From positions 1,146,821-1,210,820 of the forward strand of contig SJOL01009403.1 in assembly GCA_004794785.1 (NCBI GenBank): a DNA stretch of 64,000 nt, in the 5' to 3' direction. The position numbers were made by a program, and so were the translations under genes. Of the stretch, positions 47,501 through 59,500 are shown piece after piece. Origin of the DNA: Opisthorchis felineus. Lineage: Eukaryota; Platyhelminthes; Trematoda; Opisthorchiida; Opisthorchiidae. The first letter of the stretch is position 1; every line of letters begins with the position of its first letter. The notes beneath the pieces are model-generated. The model was not told the origin of the DNA. It did not search any database and saw only the letters and a program-made list of their open reading frames with translations.

Positions 47501-50500
47501 AGGCTGTAGTTGGTCATGCCAAGTAAATGCCCCAACCACCGCAACATGATGGCTTTCACCTGTGGTTCTACAGATTCTGATACTTTGTATAGAAAAACAA
47601 GGGGTCACATCCGAAGCAACAAGACAATATTGTCCGCATAGCCCAATTCCACTAGTCTTTCTCTAGAAGCGATTTCAATATCAACGATTCCACGATAATA
47701 TCGATGATAAAACTGAACAGGAACGGAGAAGACAGCCTTTCTGAAACCCACTAGTTGTAGGAAAGCTTCTGGACAGTTCAGCATAAACTGTTACAAGACC
47801 GGAAGCTTAGAGAGCATAAAGTATATTCACAAACTTCAGAATAAGCTTTCTATGGTCAAGTATATGCAGACTAGCCGACCTATAAACAGAGTCAAAAGCT
47901 CCTTTGAAGTCAAGGAAAACCGCAAATGGTGGCCGTCTGTGTGCTCAAGTGGTTGGTGCAGTGCGAGGATGTAATCAGTGCACTCCCTGGGCGAAACCCT
48001 ACTTTCTGCTCTTGGATTTGCATCTCACGTGCCGAAGTTAGACGTCACAGTAATACTGAAGCCAGTAGTCACGTTATGATAATGTTAGGCTGGTACTTGT
48101 TGGGTCGGAACAGTCACCTTGTATATCTTTTTTTTTGAATTCAGGTACGATATGCGATAAGATTCAGCTGTCCGGAATTCACTCTAGTTTCAAAATCAGT
48201 TCAGAAAATCCAGTTAAAACAGAACACAAAATGCACCACCGTACTTAGGTGGTGCATGGAGGCTCATCTGACCTGGCCGCCCGAAGGCGTCTTGAGGCAG
48301 AAAGGCATATTAAGAGTTTAGTAACTAAAGCGGATCTAAACTCAAACAGCACTGCTCAGTATGAGTGAGCCGAATGAAATATATAGGTTTAAAAGCTGAG
48401 GGCCAATTGAGCTCTTGTTGAGAACATTCCAAACAGCGATTCAAACGTTAGCTTTTCTCATTTATTAGTTTCCCCAAATTATCTCTGACAAGCTCGCTAA
48501 CGGACGGTGTCATGGATTCTGTTTCTGGACTAGCTGGAACTGCTTCCGTGCTCCGCTAGACTAGCGTCCCTCATTGTTTGAACTTGCTGGTTCCACTCAG
48601 CCTCCTTATCTACACACAAACTTCGTCTGAGGTGACCGTTTAGGGAATTATGCTGCGGTTCCGAAGCGACCAAGAGGCGATAGCGGCCGTTGTGAGATCC
48701 AGTGGTTGGTATGTGCGGTCTAGGAGACACCACATGCCAAGTCTCGAGCCTCACCTATGGTGATTGTTATCTCATCCCAATTACCACTAATTTCCTTTGG
48801 AAAGGTAGCTTTCAAACCACCACATAGTACGTTTTGGTGGGCTGGCTTCGTGGCTCGAAGGACTTTTCGGCGGTTAAACGGGAGGTATGATTCCTAGGCT
48901 TACCCGGGAAATTTACTGAAAACCTACATTGAACGAAAGCACGGTGCTTATTAACACATGTATTCCAGAATGATCGGCAGTCGAGAATTGAGCCCCGCCG
49001 CTGGTAGCTAACGGCTACGTGGCCGGTCCGGTTCCATGGTTGTTCAGCAGTAGTGGGAAGCTGAATAACACAGCGTTGTCCTCTGCACTTAAACGCAGTA
49101 TGCCGAGGATTTGTAAAAGACGCTCGCCAGTATCCCTTTGCCTTGGATCTAAAGTAAGCTTGCCACCAAATCGAGCCTGGCATCGACTCCTGTCTGCGTG
49201 TTGAAATCTCAAGCAATTGGAATCCTATCTGAACCCTTCATGATAGATTAGAGAGTGGTTATTTCTCATAAGCAGAAGCTATAAAAAACAGCAGTGCGGT
49301 TTCTCACAAAAGTGGACAGACGAACAGCACAGAGCCGACTATTTATAATATCTAACTAAGCAGGGAAGCCTCAGCTCGGGATCTGAGAGCAATTCCAAAA
49401 CCGGCGCAAACAGCTACGACAGCTGAAACATCACTTGAACTTCACAGGCGATAGCAACTAGATAGCCTAGACGTCATAAGCCCATTTGCACGCCTGCCTC
49501 TTTCATTCAGGTTGTAGAGACGCAGAAACGTCCATCGATAACGTATCGAGGGTACACTCAGGCGTGCATATTGGCCCGTTTGCTTAAGGGCTGTAACATT
49601 AAAGGCAGCAGTAAAACCCAGAGAACGAGGAGACGCAGGCGTTGGAATCGGTCACTTCCTCAAGTGCTGGCCGACGTGCTTACGCTGAGATCAATATGCG
49701 ATCCGACCGATGTCACCAAACGATGGCTGATTGGGCACGAAGATATATCTTTTGATGTACTTCAGGGTTTTACATGATCTGAGCTACGGCCAGAGTGTCC
49801 AAACCTATACAAAAGATAGATCAGAAAATTCAATGAAAGCCTTTGGCTCCACAGCTCGACCGCAAAACAGAGTTGTTTGGGTTTAGACCGCCATTTTAGA
49901 TGAACTTTTACGAAGCATTCTGCCACCTATGTTCCAACCCAAACCTGGAAGGCCAGGAGGTCTTTATCTGTCGAACAACCTGGTTATAGCGATTTTTTGC
50001 ACGGGTATCCTGTAGTTTAGTTCAGTGGACTGCTCAGATACCCAAACCGCCGTACTACGGTAAGGCACCACGGTAGACATAGGCCCTTACTGTTCTTCAG
50101 ACCAGGTAATTGGTATGAATTCCAGGTAGTTTTTGGATGCAGTGTCGTTCTCGCGGACAAAATCTTGTAGAATGCCCTCTTCAGAAGTTCCTCATCCACA
50201 TGTTGCGGAAGTGAGTTGGTCTCCAGGTATCCTTTTGACCAACTAGCAGAAGGCTTTGTCACAGCAAGAATAAGCTTGCTGACCAATGCGAGCGTGTACA
50301 GAAATTCAGTCGAAAAGAGACTACCCATGATACGTCTTTCAGCATCTCATGCACTCTCTCTGAGATAGTTTATAAAAACCAACATCAGGGTATCTGGTTA
50401 TGACGGGATTAACCTATATAGTGTGATGGCATCTAAAAATGACTTTTCCCAACAAGATTTTTACGACTTATTTGATCTCCAGATATACATATAGTTCAAC

Positions 50501-53500
50501 TCACACAAAAATTTTCATTGACAGACATCATTCTCGGTTGTGGCTTCGATACAAATGGTTTGAGTTGCTCCGTTGCTAACGCCATCGATTGTTAACATTC
50601 TTTCTGGTTTTTCGCTTGCTATAACCCTGTATTTCAAATTATCCTCACCAGAGACACCATTTATACTCACTTCCACTTTTATACAGGCAATTTCTTGGTC
50701 AACACCGACATGCACAAACAACCAGCAGTATCTTATGCGAGTATACGAAATCACTCTGGATATAGTTATCACTCATGTCTAGGCTCAGTTAGTTCCAATA
50801 TTGCACTGCAGAAAATCTGCCACACAGGCTTTTCCCATCGTTCCTGGAAATGTATTCTAAATAGGAAGAAGTTGAAATTGAAATAGATACTAAAAAAGAC
50901 CTTTTAATCGTATTCTGTGTTTTTGTTAGCTGTTGGAATCTTGTTTGTAGCGAAATGGAGGGAATTAGGCAGGGAATCAGAAGCAAGAAATAAGGCCTAA
51001 GAGATTAGAGTGATTGGGACGCGCGCTGCGGTTGTCCAACCACCACAGATCAAAGAAAGTTGCTTTTTGTTACAAAATTTGCGAAAATGTGTGGGCGACA
51101 AGCTATGACATGGTAACTCGAGATAAAGGTGTCTCCAGTTAGAATGCACACTGTAGGCTATTCTTGCCGTCTTTACTTCGGTTCACATAATTCTCCCTGC
51201 AAATCACTGGAACTCTTACATCACATGTAACCGATCCCACTGACGGGCTCACTGTCACTTCATGAGTGGACTGCATAAAATAGTTTGAAGCCGGACATCC
51301 GTTAGGTGAGATACCCAAATGATGTTGGATCAAACCGGTTGATGGTACCTTACTCCGACATAATGCACTGATGTGTTAATTTCATTACTGTTCGAAGGTG
51401 TAGGCACCCTGTTCTTGAGCATTTTTCGCTCTCAGATCTCAGTCTTCCCGGCTCTTTCCTTCTATCACTCGGACATTGATTCTTCGTTGTTGTGTTACAG
51501 TCTAGAGGCTGTATTTACTGCTGTTGTATGGCTGCAAAAAATAATTCTACCTCTGCTAGCAAACAGGGAATCATGCGATAAAACCAGTAAATGGTAGATA
51601 AATTTTCTAACACCACCGATCATAATACATTTACTACTGCCCGAATAGAGCAGCCAAAGAGGCAGGAAGAATTCTGGCTGAATGTAGTATTCCTCAATGC
51701 AAGGGTAAGTTGAACGCCGTCAAAGTAGTGAAGATAGGATTCAGAAGTTTAGCTTGTTCAGCTGATTTTACCAACTTTTTAGGCAGTTTAGAATTCACTG
51801 GCGCACATCCAAAACTCACAACGTTCAAAGGAATCATCCAGCTCATTAAACATGTGACACTAAGTTGCATTTTCTCATGGATAAAGGAGTTACTGGCCTT
51901 CCTTCAACTTCAAAACCGCTTCTGGAGAAAGGCAACATCGGAGACCGTAGGAAGTAATCTCTACGGAGATAGAAAATCCAGCCAAGTTTGGGGTGGAATG
52001 CTTCCGGTGGACCCACCACCCAGAGGATTAACCCCTGCTGGATACTAATTCTCTTTAGGGAGTGCTGCAGCGTTCGATTTAACTATTTTATGTGCTAACG
52101 ACTATCGGTCATCTACCGTTGAAGAGTCGCGCAACTGTATGGGTTGTGTGAATCACGCGAAACGTCCTACATCAATGCTTAGGAAATAACGCGGTCATTC
52201 TAAATCGTCCATTACAACTTATGTTTACACTGATGAAAATGGCTGATTCCAGTGGGAGGTACCCAGTTGTTGTTTTTTTTTTAAATGTAAACACTTGTTT
52301 TCTAGAAAATCATGTCCGTTATCGCCCATCAGCAAATGCGAATGCTGCTAAGTACAAGTTTTGACCTGCACAAGTAGACCCTGATCTAACCCGGACTACC
52401 CACCACAAAATGGTGACATGTGAAAGCACAACCGGAAAATCTTTACGATTGCAGGTAAAAATCAAACGAACTCTCTGAAGTAAGGCTTTGTATGCGGTTC
52501 GCATAAATGGTGAAGTTTTATTGGAAAGTCTGCAGCAACAACCCTGCCACAACAAACAACCATTCTACCCCCTCATTCACTTCCAACGCAGGATTAGCAG
52601 CATCATTCACGAAACTCGAAGCAGCTCGGGAGCAGAACAAATAAAGATGGCAAGGAAGAAGAAATTCGCGAAACCCAACGAAAAGACTGAGGCTGAAAAG
52701 AAGGAAAGTGAAGGGAAACAAGTGAATTATCGTGCCTACGCACAACAAGTTACGCTGTTGCGTGAACTGATCGAGCAGTATCCGCATCTGCTGTCGGTGT
52801 TTGATTCAGAAGATACCGACCTGGATGGCTATATGATTTCAGCTTTGCTGAGTAGCGGTGAGTTACGTTTCAATGAGTACCAGCCACTTGCGTCTTTGTA
52901 ACAAACATGTTATTTATGGCGAGACTAGTTTAGTTGCGCTAATAACAGAAACCTAGGCCGCGTGTCTGAGACAGAGTGAATTACGTAGGCTTCGCGCGAT
53001 ATGTATTTCTTGCGGTTAAAAATGTTCTGTAACCATACCATAAAGGTTCATCGAGAATCAACTAACTTTAATGCAGCCCAGCACCTAAAGCTGCTCAAAA
53101 GTCTCAGCTTCTGAAGCATTTCAGCTTGTGGATTCAAATGCGACACAGTCGCTCCACGGCAGGTAAGTAGCGCCTCATTATCTTTTCTTGGGTTGTCCGG
53201 CTGTGACTCCACTGCATCTTGCAAAGCCGGAGTTTTTCGCTCAGTTTTCCGATCATCCAGTCCGTATGCCGTATCTTCCCACGCATGTGCTCACGTACAC
53301 ACCCGAATCTGGCACGTGTCAAGTCAGAGAGAACGACAGGCCTCGCTCTATCCTCGGGTTCTTGGCGAGGGCATATCATGGGCTCAGTCCTCTTGTGCCC
53401 GCAGGAACGAGGGGCAAGCCATGCGATCAGGGTTCCAACGGGCCTCAACGAGCAGAGTGCTGATTTCACTATGAGTGCGCACGGGCACACCTAAATGCCG

Positions 53501-56500
53501 AAAACCATCCAAGCTCTCCAACCGAAAAATCGATAGCTATCGGTGGCCTTCACGTGCAGTCAGGACGCAACACCGAGCTGGTGGTACCGGCAAAAAGGAA
53601 AGTTGCCCTCGAGGCTGCAAGCGCTTGCAAGCAGCATGGGTCAAACGACCTTGTCGATTGTAGTCTCATGGAGTTATTGGCTGGACCGTAGCACTAATCA
53701 GCAAAAAGCTTAGACTTATCATTTTGAGCTTCCGCAGAAAACTTTACGCGCAGTTTGCTCACTTCGAAGACTGGTTGACGGCCATTGGTGGAAGCAGGCA
53801 ATACTAAAGTTTGGCAATCAAAATTTCACCAGATGTTAATTTATTTATGTGCCTCGCAACAAGCTGATGTAATTTACTAAGTAATGAAAAGTGTGAAGTA
53901 TCTGTCTTCAGCCTCTGTGTAAGGTTTTGTAACGCCATCAGGCCCAGAACATGGTCAAGAAGGGAGACAAGTTTCGACTGATAGCAGCCACTCTCGTTCA
54001 GCCTTACAGCAAGGACTACCAGCAAGAGCTGCCAGACAAACTTTGGTGGCGGTTGACACCAGGTATATTGGAAAAACTGAAGTCACTGCGGTACGATAGC
54101 TCACAACACCTGGACCTGTTTTCACTTGAGAGGTGGAAAAAGCAAGGGGGACCTAACTGAAACTTTCAAACTTACTGGTGGTCACATGAACTTCAACCTT
54201 GCCAGTGTGTTTGCCTTAGAGGACATAACAGAACGTATTGAAGCCACGGCCAAAGATGATGAGTGCACAATGCTCTTTTCACTACAGGTCGCCGTCCACA
54301 GAGTCAGGATAGATCTCCCTATCCTCCGTCGACTAACCAGTGTACACCTTGTTACACTGCTTATAACTGAGTGACTAACTGACTCAGCGAAAATGCAGAG
54401 TGCGAACTGAGTGGTCAGAAAACTGAGCGAGATGCCCTGCAATTGCTGCAGGCTAAACCATATGATTAACAATATAATAGAAAGTAGTACAATACAAAAG
54501 AAGGCAGTACAACAGTATAGAATAAAATAGTAACAGTACAATATCAAATGATCCCAGATTTTTCGTGAACAGTCGTTCAGCCCTAGTTGGTGCTACATTT
54601 TCGGTCAAATGTAGTCAGTTCCCAGACGGTCTTCGAAATAAAACGTTCTGGTCAAAGCACGTTCAAAAAGCTCCCGTTTTGGGTCTATCGCTTCAAGACA
54701 CGCACCAGGAATAATACCAAAACAACTAGTTGCTGGAATGGGCTGCTGTGCATTCCCACATATAAAGCCTTGACGCATTCGGTGTTTTTAAACAGTTCTA
54801 GCCAATAAACGAAAAGTCACAACCCACCGGGAGTTCATGACTTTCATATATCTTTTTTTTATTGTTCCGCGAGTTATCCCACGTTACACTCGTTACACTC
54901 CCGAAACCTAGTTACAAGGCTTCATTCACCGGTTAACTTTTACATTTGTTTGTAAGCCGCCGGTAACAACCCCAACATCTTGTATATTCTTGGGTTTTCA
55001 GAGTGAACTGGAATCATCAAGCTCTGGGAAGACCAAGCAATCAGGCTAACGATAAGCACCAATGAACAGGTGTATAATAGAATTGTAGAATCTAAATGAG
55101 TGTGTGATATTCAGAGACGGTTTGTACTTCCTACAAGGTTTGTGTTCATGCACGAGTGCTAGAAAAAATTTAGAAGTCAGACCACATACTGACTAAGGTT
55201 TGATACCGTTCTGTGTGAAAGAGTAATATGCACATGCTGGGTCTTCCCACTTTCACGACGAGACTGGATCTTACAGCGCTGTGACGCTTTGTGTACCCGC
55301 ATAACAAAAATGTACATGTGGCACTCACGGAGCCTGCCATACTATGTTGATCATTGGGTAGAGTTCTGATTAACAGAATCGTCTGGTCCTCCAGGTTGGG
55401 GGATTGGAACATGTATGGTGACTTGTCCCTTAAAAATGTAGGCTGCTCTGCGGGTCTTACGCCAACCGCACCTGCCTTGTTGTTAGGATTTTGTGCTTGA
55501 GACTTTGGTGGAGGACCCTAACTGTCCTCCTGTCAAGGTCTGGGCGCCTTGGCAGCATGCCAGCCTGCGTACAAACCCGGCTAAACTATCCATTCCGAAA
55601 CACAAACAGCTGTCGTGTTTGATAAACCTGCAAATTTGTGTAAATATCAAGGATCAGTGGTTCATTGGTTGCATTAAATGCCTTACAGAACCAAAAAGTT
55701 GAGCGGTTTAGATCGGTTTAGTGATCACTCACAGGATCATGGTGGAGGGGGTGAGAAAGTTCGATGAAAACTGTTTGGAATAGTCTTTTTGGTCTCCAAA
55801 ATAGGAGGTAAAATGTACCTTGGTTGACTTTTCCGTTTGCTAAAACCATTGTTCCGTATGGTATGATACAAAATAGCATGCTGAAGATAGGCATTGCACT
55901 TCCATCCTTAACAACAATTCGGAAATCATTGTCAAATGGACGTGTTTTCTATTCACGTGTTCTGAAGCTTATCAAGGCCGCTGAAGTAAGTCCATCAAGG
56001 CCTTCGCTGTGTGTTTAAAGGACACTTGATGTTACTCATAAGATAACGTGGACTTAGTTACACAGCATCTCATATTTTCTTATGTCGACTGACCTATCCG
56101 CTCCATGATCACAGAAAAAACCTTAATTTGTAAGTTGTCATAAAACTCGAGTTATACACTCACCTGCAAACCAATTTGATTTTGCTGGGAGATTCACCTG
56201 AATCCTAGCTGAATCTCTTGTGTACGATGAAGAAGAACCTCACAAACGAGAGATTAAGCTAGGTTTCAGTTGAGTTTCCTATCAAAAGCAACCTGGTATG
56301 CAGATGAATGCATAAGTCAAATTTCACGGGTTGAGTTCAAGTAGAACATAAGGTTGATGGAACTCGGGGACTGCGCCTACCTGCTGAGCCCCAAGAAGGG
56401 CGAAACAGGTTGGCATAAAACCTTTGTACCGGCTACTGTCCTTGTCAGTGAGGAGACAACGAGAAATGCTGTCATCTACCAGCCTTAAGAACCTCATAAA

Positions 56501-59500
56501 CAAGAGATTAAGCTGGATTCCAGGCGGGTCTCCCGTCAAAACCAAATTGGTATGCAGATGAGTGTATAAGCCCAATACCAGTCCTCTTATCCTCATTGTG
56601 TCATCCAAACTTTTAAAAGGAAATAATTGTCCCATTTCTCAGATGGCGGATTTCCGAACCACAAATCCGCCTGGTAAACTTTAGGCGAACAACAGCTCAT
56701 CTATGTGTGAATGTGAAAGCAGTGTTAAAAGATGGGGAATGAATGTGAGGATCAAACATACGGTTCGAAATCTGGTGTTATATCATGATTAAACTCACTT
56801 TCCAGATCTAGACGCTGTTCTGTCACCAGCTGGCTGGTGTAGCCAAACCCTCGTGTTGTCCATTCGGATTCCGTTTCTCCAAAATCACTTAAATCTAAGC
56901 TATTAAACTTAAATTCTCAGATATAAGGAAACCGTATTTCTTGTGAGAGGGTGCCCCAATACAGTAAGGTCGTTTTTTTATTTAGAGCATCCTCAGGAGA
57001 CAAAAACAAATGAGAATCAGCACAATGAAAGTCCGCTACATCACTCAATGACTCTGAAAACAAATTCAGGCATAAAAAGGTGTTTCTACGTCTTACTTAA
57101 TGAAACAACATCAGTACAAACTACACAAGATAGGGACCAGAAGCCAACTTGAAGGGAATTATGCGAGGATTTGAACCCTGGTCATCGAAACCAAATTCAC
57201 CATGCTACCAGGATTGAAAAACGTGTTGTGTTCCATGTCAGCCAACAGACTCCGTCCATTTCGCTGTTCTTATTTTCAAGCGAAGCTTCTCTAATGCTAC
57301 TAACTGGTGAAGCATAAGGATCGCCACCACGATGCCAGCTGAAAGCAGAGAAAGCTCGCAGCTGATTGGACGTCATGCTTTCGATGCTGACTTCTGTCAT
57401 CTCCCATAAAGCAAGTAATTGTGTGAAGTGACACGCATCAAACTGGTAGTCGTTTGACTGTGCCGGAGCCCACTGCTTCAAGCACACAGTTTAATGAGCT
57501 AGTATACACCTTTTTGAATTGTATTCCCTCTGACGGATAGTTTACCTGTTACCAACAGTCAAGCGGGCACTTGAATAACTGCAACTTCCCTTCTTTCCGC
57601 AATGCAGCTGGTATGGACACTCCACGAGATGACCTCAACTTAGACCAACTGGAGATAGCAATTCGCCTAAACCGGGCAGATATTGCTCGAACAAAAATAT
57701 TTTTGGAAGGGAAACGGTGGAAGGTAAGTCTTTGAGTCGTACTCACGTAGTTCATTTTCTACTTAACGGTTGTCCCATCCAATAGGGCAATCCCAGCCAC
57801 TCTGAACCCATTCTTTTTTCCAGGCCTTTTGGCCAAATCATCAATTTAATGACTTTATCTGTGAGCGCACATCACTGAATTTTCTGGTGCCGGTACCAAG
57901 GTATTTGAGCGCTGCGACGACTGTGCGGATAAGTTTCGATCCACACCTACACGTCACGTGATCCTAATCCAGTCGCACCGTTTGGAGCTCCCACGCCTTG
58001 GACGGCATAGCAACCAAGCCACACTCGGCGCGCAGGCCTTGGGCCGATGCCCTGGTAACTAGGGCCGGCTGGGACGACTAGACAAAGCCGTTGATTCGCA
58101 CAAGACGTGGCCTACTGCAGTCGCACTTCTGGTCAGTCAAGGCTAAGTGAATCAGTCGGTTGGGTCCCAACTGGGTGAAGATGGCTGGCTAAGACTTGTG
58201 TCGCTCAGGTACTCAAGATTCACTAAATGAAGCAAGTCGCTTTGTCGTAGTCTTTTACGAGGCTCTGTCACAAAGCCGGATACGGAGGACTCTAATAATG
58301 GCAATGGTGCAACAGTCACGAATGGAGGTTGTTTCAATTAGCCGGATGCTATTTGCATCGATGGCCCAGCAGAGCTTACGGATGCAGATGTACCTTGGAG
58401 TCAAGCCTTACCTGTTAGTCAACCAGGGTAGCAACCCGGCCGAAATATATTTCACGAGACACCGGTTTCTGGGATGCGAGCCTTAGACCCATAAAATGGA
58501 ATGGTAGTCACCGATATTATTGTGGCAAGAGGCCTATTTTGCACCAGTCTACCGGGGTTGGGAGAATATACAGTCAGACTCTGTCAACACGACCAAACAA
58601 ACCTCAACTGGAAGAGAACAGACTATTGTCCTGCAGTTGCTTCTTGATGCTTACAAGGCGCATTATGGGTCTTTTGAGGAGCTTTGATCTGAGGAGAAAG
58701 CCATTCTTTTTTCCGTAAAGTGGTTTCGGTCAGAAACATAAAATCTGATGTGCCTTCTTCCCAAATTGTGTTAGTCCAATATGGCAGGGAATGCAACTTA
58801 CTGGTTGAGAAGAGGATACCATCTAGAAGGGAGCCCAACTTAATTTACTGAATTGTGAAGTTCCATTTTGAAAAGTCTATCATAATAAACTTGCAGAATT
58901 TTCCGTGGAACAAATCTTCTGTGAGTTCTCCGATTTTACTTAGGATCAGTTTACTGGTTAAGGTAACGTAAGGTAACGTAACTGCGCAAAATAACCCAGT
59001 GAAAACACTATAATATCACGCAGAAAATAAGAACTAGGTGTAAACCTACCTGCTCAGGGCTATAAAGTGGACTAGTCCCCCCTTTGAGCTCAAAGAAAAT
59101 TACAGTCATGCCACATACAATCATGTCCCGCGGCTATGTAAGCCACCAGGTGATTATCAATGCTTTTGTTCTGAAACGGTAATCAGCTGATCAAGCCTAA
59201 ATGAATGAAATTAACCGCTCTCTCGCTGTTTTACCGTTTTTTGGCTGAATACATGACGCTGCGTGGAGGTGTTTATTTCTAGTGGTTTAGGGCACTCTTC
59301 GATCACTGGAGCCGTCAAAAAATACACTCATGTGGACATCAATTTGATTTTGACGGGAGACTCACCTGGAACCAAGCTGAGTCTCTCGTTTATGGTGTTT
59401 TTAACCCAAATAAGTTTGTTAAACAAACAGGTGAATCTGGGTTTCGGTAAGGAACAGTCGTTCGAATGGCACCTTGTTTCCGCTGCTGATCAGAAAAGAA

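Larger units (their letters stand above)
46568..52591. other. TRPM intron 7
   Basis: Intron of 6,024 bp. It contains a degraded minus-strand LINE reverse transcriptase (47600-48165) and two unexplained cysteine-containing minus-strand frames (50515-50772 and 51139-51370). The stretches 46568-47599, 48166-50514 and 51371-52591 hold no recognised feature. Confidence 0.5.
52858..57607. other. TRPM intron 8
   Basis: Intron of 4,750 bp. It contains a GC-richer patch open in several frames at once (53134-53663, no family recognised), a LINE 3' fragment (53951-54545) and family C and A repeats (56158-56580). The stretch 54546-56157 holds nothing I recognise. Confidence 0.5.

Noticed and set aside
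50017..50328. Penelope-like element reverse transcriptase remnant (103-codon minus frame)
   Set aside because: The texture is reminiscent of the region after the reverse transcriptase core, but no catalytic or GIY-YIG motif is visible.
55493..55702. Additional TRPM exon between exons 8 and 9
   Set aside because: Exon 8 leaves phase 1 and exon 9 starts with the matching two bases, restoring the family reading ALLSS-AGMD; an extra exon would break alignment.
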